Positions 51,970-62,880 of a stretch of DNA of 64,000 bases are shown piece by piece (the first letter of the stretch is position 1; each line of letters begins with the position of its first letter). Origin of the DNA: Boswellia sacra. Taxonomy: Eukaryota > Streptophyta > Magnoliopsida > Sapindales > Burseraceae. The translations under genes were made by a program, and so were the position numbers. The notes under the pieces were generated by a model. It searched no databases. It had not been told where the DNA came from and saw only the letters and a list, made by a program, of their open reading frames with translations. The DNA is taken from the NCBI GenBank assembly GCA_013180625.2, contig SNVD02013943.1, positions 682,001 to 746,000 on the forward strand, given 5' to 3'.

Positions 51970-52262
51970 ATATTTTCTGGTCAGATTTAAACAGCAGGCC
52001 GTAGTAACTCAGTGCCTTAAAACTGGAAAGTACCCGACCGAAAATAGCTCTTGAAGAAAGCTGCTAAAGCTTTGGAATACCTGATATCTCTGAACATGTT
52101 ACATGTTAGTCTTCCTAGTGATTCACAGGCACAGAGATTTTAAGAGTACGTAGCCATATTCTGTTACATTGGACGAAGATTTCCATGCCAAATTGAAGTT
52201 TCAGAATTTGGATTGGCCAACCCCCGCTGGATCTGATAATTTAAGGAAGGTGGTGCCACGTT
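51970..52262 (+). pseudogene. Fragment of the kinase gene (intron 3 end plus exon 4), left part
   Basis: Matches 41612-41860 of the kinase: GTAGTAACTCAGTnGCCTTAAAACTGG, AAAATAGCTCTTGAAG, GATTCACAGG, GATTTTAAGAG, GAAGATTTCCATGC, TTTGGATTGGCCAA. Many small indels destroy the frame, for example around the former HRD region. Homology begins in the intron just before exon 4 (GGTCAGATTTAAACA versus GGTCAAATTTAAACA), so it is a genomic copy, not retroposed mRNA. It is interrupted by the copia element and resumes at 57164. Confidence 0.9.
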
Positions 52263-52267
52263 AATTC
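52263..52267. repeat. Target-site duplication, left copy (AATTC)
   Basis: AATTC directly before the TGTTGATTT end of the left LTR; the same five bases follow the right LTR at 57164-57168. Confidence 0.9.
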
Positions 52268-52714
52268 TGTTGATTTAAATGAGACTTGACAAACAAAATC
52301 AAAGGCTCAACACTCAAAAGTTAAGCAAACACAATTAGAACTTCTCTCAATACTGATTAGAGTAAGAGAGGTAAGCACAAAATAAAAGACTATATTGTGA
52401 AGAAATTCTACTTTTCATTATCAAAATGTAAATAAGTCTTTATATAGGCATACAAAGATTAACATGACTCCTAAACATTAGTGCCACTAAGACACTAACT
52501 AAGTCCATGACCACCACTACTCATGTCTTCCTAAATATTAGTACCACTAAGCACTACCTCAACCTATGACCACATCACTTATGTCACTCCTTAAAAACAC
52601 TCCACTAAATGCTATAATTTAGGACTCAATAAATAACATGGACTAACCACTAGTTACATAAAAATAGAAACAAATAACATAAAAATATTAATATATTCTG
52701 CATTAACTTTAACA
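52268..52714 (-). repeat. 3' LTR of the copia element
   Basis: 447 bp, starts TGTTGATTTAAATGAG and ends TTAACTTTAACA. Near-identical to 56716-57163. Adjacent on the inside is the polypurine tract. Confidence 0.95.
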
Positions 52715-52723
52715 CTCCCCCTT
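52715..52723 (-). other. Polypurine tract
   Basis: AAGGGGGAG on the minus strand, directly abutting the 3' LTR: the plus-strand DNA primer site of an LTR retrotransposon. Confidence 0.9.
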
Positions 52724-55700
52724 AATGCAGAATGTTTACAATGCCTAATAAATCTCTAAAATGTTGAAATTTCTCCGTAGATACAGGCTTTGTAAACACA
52801 TCAGTCAATTGATCATCAGTACTGTAGTATGACACCTTAATGCTTCCTTTCTCCACCAATTCTCTAATGAAGTGATGTCGTATCTCAATGTGTCTTGTAC
52901 AACTATGAAAAACTGAATTTTTTGTCATTACAATTGTGGACTGATTATCACAAAAGATAATTGTTGGCTTATTTTGAGGCTGCATCTTGTCTTCTAAAAT
53001 TCTCCTGAGCCAAATTGCTTGATATGCTACTGAAGTAGCTGCCATATACTCTGCTTCAGAGGATGAAAGTGCTTTAGATGATTGCTTTTTAGAACTCCAG
53101 GAAATAACACCTGAGCCAAGATTAAAAACATAACCTGTGGTACTTCTACGATCATCAATTGAACCTGCCCAGTCACTATCAGAAAACCCACGTAACTTGA
53201 AGTCAGCTACATTAGTGTACTGAATACCACAAGAGATAGTCCCTTTTAAATATCTTAGAATCCTCTTGGCTGCCCCATAAAGAATTTTGCTTGAACTCTG
53301 CATAAACCTTGACAAAAGACATGTCGCTTGCATAATATCAGGCCGGCTATTTGTCAGATACAATAAACTCCCAATTATACTCTGATAAATATGGCCATCA
53401 ATTTTTTCTTCCCCATCATTCAAACTGAATTTTTGATTGGAATTCATAGGATTCTTTACTGGATTGCAATCTTTCAATTTAAATTTCTCAAGAAAATTAT
53501 TTACATATTTTTCTTAAGAAAGAAATATTCCAGCATCACATTGTTTCACCTCAAGTCTAAGAAAATAATTCATCAAGCCAAGATCAGTCATCTCAAATTC
53601 ATTAACCATAATAGACATGAATTCATCCATCAAAGCAACACTATTACCAGTATAAATAAAATCATCAACATAGAGACAAACAATAAGTATCTCAGTTGTG
53701 CCTCTTGTTTTGACATATAAGGTGGGCTCATTTTCACTTCCCTTGTACCCATTTTGCTTGAAATGACCATTGATTTGATCATACCAAGCCCTTGGGGCTT
53801 GTTTCAAACCATAAAGTGCCTTTTTTAATCGATAAACTTTGCTTTCTTCACCAGGAATTTCATAACCTTGGGGTTGTTGTACATAAACCTCCTCATCCAA
53901 TAAACCATTCAAAAATGCAGACTTGACATCAAACTGAAAGACACTCCATTTCATGTCAGCTGCTATAGCTAAAATAGTTCTAATAGTGTCAAATCTAGCT
54001 ACTGGTGCGAAAGTTTCATCAAAATCAATACCTTCACGCTGCATGTAGCCCTTGGCAACTAGCCTTGCTTTGAATTTTTGAATTGAACCATCTGATCTAT
54101 ATTTTGTCTTATAGATCCATTTCAGCCCCACAACTTCCTTATCATCAGGTAAGTCTACAAGCTCCCATGTTTTATTTTTCTCCAATGCCTTGATTTCTTC
54201 ATCCATTGCTGCACACCATTCTTTATGTTTCACAACTTCTTGGAAAGTACTGGGCTCAGTAACTTGAGTAAACTGACACATTTCAGGTTGCTCATATATT
54301 TCTTCCAAAGCCTTCATCTTTATTGGAGGTGTTTCTGGAGATGTAGAACTTGGTGAAGTGAGTGGGCTGCCTCTCGGTGTAGACAGATTTGAGCCTTCTC
54401 CAATCTGAATGTCATGCTTCACCTCATTCTAAAAAATTACACTCGGAGATTGTTGTAATTCTTCCCAATTCCAAGCATTTCTCTCATCAAACACAACATC
54501 ACGACTAATAATTAGTTGTTTTGTGAGAGAATTAAAAAGTCTATATCCTTTTGTCTCATTACTATATCCCACAAATATGCATTTCATGCTATTGTCATCA
54601 AGTTTATGTCGCTTTTGAGAAGGTACATAAACATACGCAATACAACCAAAAACCTTAAAATGTGTTACCTTCGGCTTCCAACCATTCCAAGTTTCAAAAG
54701 GAGTTTGGTTTCGTAATGCAGATGTGGGACTTCTATTAAGGATATAGGCTGCAGTGTGGATAGCCTCTACCCAAAATTTTTTTGGAAGATCCTTTGCTTT
54801 GAGCATGCTTTTAGCCATCTCTACAAAACTTCTATTTTTCCTCTCTGCTACTCCATTTTGTTGGGGTGTATAGCTAGCTGTCAATTGCCTTCCAATGCCA
54901 AATTCTTCACAAAATTTATCAAACTCATTGGAAACAAACTCACCACCACGATCAGTTCTCAAGATCTTCAAGGAGAATCCGCTTTGCTTTTCAACATGAT
55001 TCTTGAACTTCTTGAAAATAGGCAAAGCATCTGATTTTTCTTTAGCAAAATACACCCACGTCATCCTTCTAAAATTATCAACAAAAACAACAAAATATAA
55101 GTTGTTATTAAGAGAAGAAACTCGCATGAGCCCGCAAAGGTCTGCATGGACTAGCTCAATCGGCTTAGTAGCTCTTCTTGCTGTTCCTTTTGGAAAGGAA
55201 TTTCTGTGCTCCTTTCTAAACACACAACTTTCATATTTGTCGACAATATGCTCAATTTTGCTAGGCAAACCCACTACTAAATTTTGTTGAGACAAAATTT
55301 CCAAGCTTCCAAAATTCAAATGCCCATATCTAAGATGCCACAACCAACTTTCCTCTAATAACGAAGCCTTGCAAGCAAGCGTGTCACTATCAAGGATAAG
55401 AGGAAAAATTTTGTTCTTGGCTATAGGAACTTTCAACAACAAATTATTTTTAGCCTTGTCACTGAACACAAAACATGTCAAATCTTCAAAAACAAGTGAA
55501 AAACCTTCCCGTAAAAATTGCCCCACACTTAACAAATTTGTATCTAACTCAGGAACAAATAAAACATTTTTTATTTCACCTGATTTTGCCTTCACAGTAC
55601 CTCTACCATGAGCTTCTCTAATTGTTCCATCACCCATCTTAACTTGAATATTTTCTAACTTATCCAAGCTAATAAAGGACTCCAAATTTGCTGACATATG

Positions 55701-55883
55701 GTTGCAACCACTATCAATATACCAAATATCATGAGATAATTCATTAGGAAAGTAGCAAGCAAAAAATAAACTTTCAGATTCTTCCTTTTCTTTTTTCTCT
55801 TCAGCAAATTTTGCTTGCTGTTGTTTAAGCCTACAATATCGTTCTATATGCCCATAGCTTTTGCAATAATAACATTGAGGCTT
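52722..55883 (-). pseudogene. copia pol region: protease, integrase, reverse transcriptase, RNase H
   Basis: One reading frame broken by two stops. From 55883: a CX2CX4HX4C zinc knuckle (CYYCKSYGHIERYC), then the protease motif WYIDSGCNHM. The integrase follows with HLRYGHLNFGSL and the core residues in RTDRGGEF and YTPQQNGVAERKNR. The first Cys of the HHCC zinc finger appears changed to Tyr (DKYESC). A TAG stop at 54429-54431 separates integrase from reverse transcriptase. RT has CLYVDDFIYTG with the YVDD catalytic box, and YFLRLEV where copia elements usually have YFLGLE. A TAA at 53514-53516 sits where GIFLSQ is usual. RNase H runs to 52722 with GFSDSDWAG, SSSEAEYMA and FCDNQS intact. The stops are single-base changes, so decay is recent. 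Confidence 0.92.
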
Positions 55884-56686
55884 TCAATTACTGCTCTCAC
55901 CTTTGCTACCATTCTCATTTTGTTGTTGATTGTTACCTGAGTGGCCAAAATTTTTTCCTCCTTTCTTATCACGAGAATAGTTGTTTCCACGCCCTTTCTT
56001 ATTATTTCTATTGTTGGTATTGCTTGGCTTTTCCTTGGAAATCTGCAAATTAGTATGAAAAGCATTTTTCACAACTTGCTCATCATATCTTTTGAACCTA
56101 TCTTCATGAGATAGAAGCGAACCAAGCAACTCATCAATCGTTAGTACACTTAAATCCTTAGATTCTTCTATTGCAGCCACAATATGATCATATTTAAAAA
56201 ACAAGCTTCTCAAAATTTTTTCAACAACTTTCTCATCAGATAAATTCTCATCAAATTTTTTGATTTGATTCACAATTTCCATCAAAGAGCAAAAATAATC
56301 ATGAATTGACTCACATCCTTCATCAGTGAAGTTTCAAATTTTCTACGAAGAGTTTGAAGCTTTACAATGAGCACCTTTGCATTACCCTGACACGCTTTTT
56401 GTAATGCATCCCTTGCCTCATTTGCATTTGTCGCTACAGAAATACGTGGAAAAATGGAATTAACAACAGCTTGTTGAATGACAAACAAGGCTTTGGCATC
56501 TTTCTTCCGAATATCTTTGAGATTCTCTGTAGAAACTCCTTCATCTGAGTAGCCATTCTTCACCAGCTCCCATAAATCTTGAGAGATAAAAAAAGTCTTA
56601 ATCTTTGTGCTCCAAACATCATACCCATTGCCTTGAAACAGAGGAATTGTTGGTTGTGTAGAAACCAAACTAGCATTGTTTGCCAT
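55884..56686 (-). pseudogene. copia gag, frameshifted
   Basis: Starts MANNASLVSTQPTIPLFQGN at 56686, then YDVWSTKIKTFFISQDLWELV, typical of plant copia gag (UBN2-like). The frame shifts by one base in the region 56310-56335, after TLRRKFETSLM. The continuing frame runs on as ...YFCSLMEIVNQIKKF to a TGA at 55884-55886, which cuts off the zinc knuckle and pol. Confidence 0.9.
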
Positions 56687-56700
56687 TCTGAAAACAACCT

Positions 56701-56713
56701 GGCTCTGATACCA
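56701..56713 (-). other. Primer-binding site, initiator tRNA-Met type
   Basis: Minus-strand TGGTATCAGAGCC, two bases inside the 5' LTR; complementary to the 3' end of plant initiator tRNA-Met, the usual copia primer. Confidence 0.93.
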
Positions 56714-56715
56714 GA

Positions 56716-57163
56716 TGTTGATTTAAATGAGACTTGGCAAACAAAATCAAAGACTCAACACTCAAAAGTTGAGCAAACACAATTGGAACTTCTCTCAATA
56801 CTGATTAGAGTAAGAGAGGTAAGCACAAAATAAAAGACTATATTGTGAAGAAATTCTACTTTTCATTATTGAAATGGAAATAAGCCTTTATATAGGCATA
56901 TAAAGATTAACATGACTCCTAAACATTAGTGCCACTAAGACACTAACTAAGCCCATGACCACCACTACTCATGTCTTCCTAAATATTAGTACCACTAAGC
57001 ACTACCTCAACCCATGACCACCATCACTCATGTAACTCCTTAAAAACACTCCACTAAATGCTATAATTTAGGACTCAATAAATAACATGGACTAACCACT
57101 AGTTACATAAAAATAGGAATAAATAACATAAAAATATTAATATATTCTGCATTAACTTTAACA
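56716..57163 (-). repeat. 5' LTR of the copia element
   Basis: 448 bp, same termini as the left LTR. Contains TATATA-type sequence around 56888-56895. Its distal half is duplicated again at 57358. Confidence 0.95.
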
Positions 57164-57343
57164 AATTCGACTCAAGTGCACCCGTGATATATATGTCACT
57201 TTTGAGAATGAAGAAACTAGCTCTTTTCTTCAATCTTCATCTTAATTATCGAAAGGCACCATCTTCGTTTCAACTAAAATGCTACTTAATTATTATGGCG
57301 TGATTATTAGGCCTCCAGCTGAAATATCTTGAGTTTTAGTTAG
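57164..57343 (+). pseudogene. Kinase-fragment continuation after the copia insertion
   Basis: After the AATTC duplication the text CGACTCAAGTG-CACCCGTGATATATATGTC resumes alignment with kinase exon 4 at CAACTCGAGTGTTGGGCACC and GGATATGTCGCTCCTGAG. This shows the fragment was continuous before the retrotransposon inserted. The downstream part is non-coding. Confidence 0.75.
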
Positions 57344-57386
57344 TGTCTTAGTGGCACTAAACATTAGTGCCACTAAGACACTAACT
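57338..57386. repeat. Perfect 22-bp hairpin at the tandem-duplication joint
   Basis: Arms 57338-57359 and 57365-57386 are exact reverse complements with a 5-base loop (AACAT). The left arm is the inverse of LTR sequence found uninverted at 56927-56948, so a short inverted copy was made at the joint. Confidence 0.93.
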
Positions 57387-57782
57387 AAGCCCATGACCAC
57401 GACTACTTATGTCTTCCTAAATATTAGTACCACTAAGCACTACCTCAACCCATGACCACCATCACTCATGTAATTCCTTAAAAACACTCCACTAAATGCT
57501 ATAATTTAGGACTCAATAAATAACATGGACTAACCACTAGTTACATAAAAATAGGAATAAATAACATAAAAATATTAATATATTCTGCATTAACTTTAAC
57601 AAATTCGACTCAAGTGCACCCGTGATATATATGTCGCTTTTGAGAATGAAGAAACTAGCTCTTTTCTTCAATCTTCATCTTAATTATCGAAAGGCACCAT
57701 CTTCGTTTCAACTAAAATGCTACTTAATTATTATGGCGTGATTATTAGGCCTCCAGCTGAAATATCTTGAGTTTTAATTAGG

Positions 57783-58492
57783 ATGATCAAGACACAGAGT
57801 GGGTCTTGATCCACCTCCAACGGAAAACATCAACACCAAAAGAAATTACGTACATTAACCATGCATGTTTATTATCAGCTTATGATACCATGTACAATTA
57901 AAAGACCTGCCATATTAATCTATGGTTACCCCTTTCAACCAAATCCATGATCCAAACTATCTTGGAAATTATATATATTTTTAGCTACTTTGTTTAGCTC
58001 CTATAAATCATAACATCTCATTAATTTAATTTCTTTGGTTTTAATTATGTGATAATTATTTTTATTCAATATATATAATCATATATTGAAATTTTTGTTA
58101 CTTTTGAACAAATAAAAAAATCTTCGAATCCATCTGGCAATGATTTATGATTAATAATAGCCAGCAAATCATGTTCCTAGTTAATCATATTAAAAAAATT
58201 ATTAACTTTAAAAGATCAGCAGAAAATCTCCTGATCCATTCTAGAAATTAAATTCATAATAAAATGCAGAAAATCCTTTCGTGGAGGGGTTTATGATTGC
58301 CAAAGAAGATGCTAAACTTGTTTTTTTTTTTAATAGTATAAACTCGTTAGTGAAGTTAATATGGCTTCAATTATATATATGCAATTTGTATGAAATTAAG
58401 ATGGGAGAATCATTTTATTTTCATGAAGCAATATCTTTTCGTGTCTTCTTCAACTCCGCTCCTTGAGGAAAATCTTTAGTAGAATAAGTATC
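57783..58492. other. Relics of kinase intron 5 and a third peroxidase upstream region
   Basis: 57825-57870 resembles kinase intron 5 (CCAAAAGAAATTAC...CATTAACCATGCATGT; compare 42415-42450). From about 57910 it resembles the peroxidase upstream regions (AACCAAATCCATGAT and CTTGGAAATTATA; compare 44389 and 48157) up to the CTTCTTCAACTC...GAGGAAAA block (compare 49391). No exon remains; the copy is cut by the hAT element. Confidence 0.65.
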
Positions 58493-59079
58493 TAGGGATG
58501 GCCAAAAAACAAAACTGGAGGATACGGATACCCAATATTTAACTGGATTTTCCGGGAGTAATTTTACCCGGACTTGCGGGGATACAGTGTAAGGGCAAGG
58601 GTAAGTTGTTGTTTAACATCCGGATGCAATCTAGGTGCGGTATATACCTTCTTTGTCCTGCACACGCACCAGATAAGAGCATTATATATTTTAAAAATTA
58701 AAAAATATATAATATATTATATTAATATACTAAACTAAAATTTCCTAAATCCATAATTAGATTTGTATATTTGTATTATAATGGGCCTAATGGGAGGCTT
58801 GGTAGTAGGCAATTTTTGCTTTAACATGAACTGAATTAGAGTAAAGTTACAAAATCAATCTTATAGAATCACAAAACTGGGAAATTTCTAGGGATTGCGG
58901 GGATTAAATCTGGTTAAAATGTGGGGGCGGGGAGGGAATGTACAAGTTCGGGGAAAACCGCACCCGCAATGCATAAAAAAAAACTGGAGAAAATCCGGTG
59001 ATTGGGGACGACATCACATCATCTAGTCTGGGTGCGAAAATGCAAAACCTGCATCCGCGCTTGGATCTTGCCATCCCTG
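58493..59079. mobile_element. Non-autonomous Ac/Ds-like hAT element, 587 bp
   Basis: Begins TAGGGATGGC and ends GCCATCCCTG (complement CAGGGATGGC), identical inside the terminal base. A perfect 8-bp target duplication TAAGTATC lies at 58485-58492 and 59080-59087. Subterminal GC-rich blocks (CCCGGACTTGCGGGGATAC, GGGGGCGGGGAGGG) resemble those of the larger element at 37371. No transposase frame. Confidence 0.92.
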
Positions 59080-59087
59080 TAAGTATC

Positions 59088-61190
59088 CTAGACACCAAAA
59101 TTTCATCTACTTTTTCAATTTATGTGGCAGATTCATGTGGTAGCCGAATATCTGCAGAATAGAGAAAAATGATCAGAGATTGGTTGGCGACAGTGTCGGC
59201 AAAGACTCTTCGACGTTCAAGTCAGTGACCAAAGGAAATATATTTAATTGAGTTTATTCTGAATGAATTTACCTCAAGTCCTGACGTCCTTTTACACTAG
59301 AGTTTTTAGCCATTTTTAATCGTTGTTCAACAAGGATTCAAACGTAGGATACACTTTGATTTTGGATTTAATTTCTATCGAGATCTGTTATTGATCTAGA
59401 GATTTTGAATTCTTATTCTCATCATGATTATGTTATCATCCATCCAATTTCAAGATTTAATCTATCCATTCAAAGTTTACGTAATCTTAAGTATTGGAAA
59501 GTAATTAGGTAATATGACTCCTCAAAATGATTTGATCTAACCATAACTACTCTGAATCTATGAAAAATTCCACTCGCTAGCTTTATAAAAATTCTGTTCA
59601 GTAACTCTAAATCAATAAAAAGTACATGCCAAATTTTACACTCTACATAAGCCCCTCAGCTTTTAAGATTTCTTAAAGAAATCTGTAAAGCTTTTCGACT
59701 TTTTTGTTGTGTAAATAAATTTGGAATGTGATACTAACATCAGTTATGCAGCAATATGTTTCACTCAGACTTTTAAACTTCGAAGCTTAATTGGCACTTT
59801 TTGCTCCTCTTGAACATTGACTCAGAACTTTTAACTTTGCAAAATTGGTATTCAATACTTGTTCACTTGGCATTTCTTAACTCGATGTTCCGTTGTAATT
59901 TGGCTTCTTTGTTTAGTGATTTTGACTCAGTCTCACATGACTATTATTTCCCATTTAATAGTAATTGATTCAAATCAAATGGCTGCTACTTTGTCTCCTC
60001 ATGAATCATTCTTTCGGCAATGTGAGATTTCACTCAAGCGTAAATGCAAAAAGCTTTAAAGAATGCAACATTAAAATATTATTTACTTACTTGGTCTTCA
60101 CATCAGTTGGTGCCTCCTTAGATGGATTATCAAGTCGGTAATTTTTATCGGACTCAACAATTTTGTATAGCAATACATCTTACAAACTTTAAAGCCCATT
60201 CTTATAAACTCTGAATGTTTAGACCATCAGTTGATTGTCATTTCTTCTTTGATAAAACACGAATTTGCTTCCTTTAGTATAACTTCATTTGATGTACTCC
60301 AATTTTTCGACATAGCTTTAGACTTGTAACTAATCATGTTGGCTTCTCCATCATGCACTAACTCAAAAATTATCAATTCGGTAAAATTTGTAGTCGGAAA
60401 TTTTTAACTCTTGTTTGCTTGGTACTTGACCTTCACATAATTTCACATGGCCATTGTTTTGTCTTCTAGTGAACCATTCATCCAACCGCGTAAGAATCCA
60501 CTGGCTTGGTATCTCATGACTTCATGGACTTGGATTTGTTATTCATTCTTGGCCAATTTGAATAAAGCCCAATTATTCTTTACTAAGATAAGCTTTCACC
60601 ATTTAAATTGTAACTTCAGTTTCCCAGTCATGTAACAAGTCAGACTTTCCCCCTTTTACATTCAAGACTGTGTCTTTACACAATAGCTCTTCCTCTAAAT
60701 TTCTTTTCCAAAAAGAGGGTTGAATTTTTTAAAATTTTGGTCAAATATTTAGAGCTTTAGACTAGCACCTTGCAGCAAATGGTTTTTGTCAGACTACCTT
60801 TTTCATCAATCCCACTGCCAACACCTATTCACGCAAGGTACCCTGGCAACTGGAGTTATCAAACCTATTTCTCCATTACTATTTTCAACTTCCAAGGAGC
60901 TCTTGCTCATCCCGATCTCAAGCAGCTCTACTTTCCTCATCATTAGTAATTTTTTTACTTTTCAAATTTCTCTCTTGATTGCATCTATAATCTCACATAT
61001 GCCATACACCAAGATGATTTTTATTGCTGTGGTCCTCTGAATCTTGACAAATAATACATATTTCTTCACTAAATATTAGAAATCTAACCCTTAGTTATTT
61101 GGCCGTGGTTTTTCAAATTTTCATTTTTGTTGATTTTGTATGCTGCGTGACTTTTCCTTTATTATTTGTTTTGGGGTTGAGATTAGACAA
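59088..61190. other. Intergenic region, nothing recognised
   Basis: About 2.1 kb of moderately AT-rich sequence. Short frames of 60-85 codons occur but none has a domain or splice-compatible neighbours that I recognise. Probably old repeat DNA linked to the transposon-like traces that follow. Confidence 0.5.
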
Positions 61191-62880
61191 TCCCTATTTT
61201 CGAAGCTATGAAACCTTTAGGCATTGAATGGTCTATAGATATTTTGTATAAAGATTCTGTTGCTTTAGAGCTGGATAGTATAGGTTATACAGATGCATCC
61301 ATTACTAGTTCCGATTCTTGTTCCTTGACTGAATTTTTAGCTAAATTGGACAACCTTGGACGTTGCCTCTTTTGTATCTCACCTCAAAGAATCCCTAAGC
61401 CGAATCTATAGAAACCATAGGCAAACCTAGCTTTACCATTAATAATGAAATAACAATCATTATGCAGCACAAACTAGATATAGAGTTTAGAAAAAAAAAA
61501 AATCATATCGCCCCTTGCATAATTCTCAAAGCCATTGATGAGGATGATGCTCCCAGCAATACTCCATATGGATTTGTAGTCTTTCATACTTTATTGTTTA
61601 AATTATGTAGGAGGCTTTTTTTTTTTTTTTAAATCTTGGTTCTGCTCAGTTAAACCCGAATGGCTGGTGGTCCATTATTTATTTTTTTTGTTTTATGGAA
61701 AAAGTTTCTAAACACAGAACCTAGCTTGGAAAAAATATGTCTACTCTATCAAATTAAAGCTCACACCCATATAGGAACCTATGGTTGGTACCAACTTAAT
61801 TCAAGGCTTGAGATAGGAATCTTTGTCCTATGTAATCTTTCCTCAAACAAAACATGGAAAAACAAATGCTTCTTAGCAAATGGGGATTGGGGATAATTTT
61901 TGGATGAAAGGCATGGCATCTACACAGTTCCAACTTGTTTCTAACAACCAAGTCTCCATCCTTTGCATTTCATTAGTTGCATAGCTAATATTTGTCATGT
62001 TTTGTCCTAATTTTTTTTTTCTTGCAGTCTCTTGGGGCAAAAATATCCCATTGACCTCAAAACAGAAGACAAATATTGACACCGTTCTACAACTTTGTAA
62101 TAGCTTCTGTTAACAAACTATTCTCTTAACGGAAGCTCACCTCTTTAAGTTTAGGGTTGTTGATCAACCTTCATTAAAGAGAAAGAAAACCAAAACATGT
62201 ATGCAATATTGTTTATTCTTCTTATTTATGCAACGATATTGGTATTAAGATTGCAGATATGTACATTTACTCTTGTTTTTCTCATGGCAGTAATGGATAC
62301 TAATGGTAGCAAAGAATCCAAGAGTAAACGAGCTAGCAAATTATTAGTTTCAAAAGATGTTGAGTAACATCTTCTAAATATATCTTCGAATGACACAATT
62401 CCTCCTATTATTGCTCAGCTACTAAAGAGAAAGTTGTTTCTGGCTCTGATGGTGTCCAAACTCAACAAATCACACTTCCCAATTATTTGATTGGACCTAA
62501 CTTAACATTATCTCAAATCATAAATCAAAGCCAAGTTGAGAGGTTAACCCGATCTGATTGTTTACATAGTTGGTGCCTAATACGAGATTGCATGGGAAAG
62601 TTATAGCTTTCACTCTTATCTTTTCTATATTTTTTTTCTATAAGACCATTTAATCTCTTATAATGCCTAACAGGTGTTTTTCAGAATGGATTCACACGTT
62701 TTTTATGTGCGGGCATTTTGCCTAGACTATGCATCTAAACAAGACAAATTAGAAGAATCCATAAAAGCAAACCTTAAACTTTGTCTGCAACTTGAATCTT
62801 CCCAGCTTCAAGTCAGGGGATTTGAGAACCAACTTACGATAGCCAAACTAACTACTGAATCTTAGAAGAAAAAATGTAGA
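61190..62880 (+). pseudogene. Degraded transposon gag-like coding remnant (gypsy-type plant family)
   Basis: Discontinuous frames on the plus strand read: 61208-61411; 61660-61896, with GGPLFIFFVLWKKFLNTEP, LLYQIKAH, GWYQLNSRLEIGIFV and NKTWKNKCFLANGDWG; and 62674-62865, a charged heptad-like stretch (QDKLEESIKANLKLCLQLE). A middle segment globular domain ending in a W-K-x-K-F-F-x-x-G-D-W motif followed by a coiled coil is the layout of the putative gypsy-type plant transposon proteins. Stops lie between the pieces. Family assignment is by impression of the motif, not by search. Confidence 0.4.

Larger units (their letters stand above)
52268..57163 (-). mobile_element. Ty1/copia LTR retrotransposon, nearly full length, inactivated
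   Basis: 4896 bp, coding on the minus strand, bounded by TG...CA LTRs and a 5-bp target duplication AATTC. Primer-binding site and polypurine tract are both present. Domain order gag - zinc knuckle - protease - integrase - reverse transcriptase - RNase H is that of copia. The coding region has a frameshift in gag and three in-frame stops, so this copy cannot make its own polyprotein. The LTRs differ at roughly 16 positions by eye (about 96% identical), suggesting insertion on the scale of a million years, depending on rate. It landed inside a pseudogene fragment of the neighbouring kinase. Confidence 0.97.
56920..57782. repeat. ~425-bp tandem duplication of LTR end plus flank
   Basis: Segment 56920-57344 (last ~244 bp of the right LTR, the target duplication and ~180 bp of flank) recurs at 57358-57782, offset 438 bp, nearly identical. 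Because the copy spans the LTR/flank joint, the duplication happened after retrotransposition. Confidence 0.95.

Noticed and set aside
53391..55611. Several plus-strand frames of 66-109 codons inside the copia element
   Set aside because: Antisense shadows of the pol reading frame.
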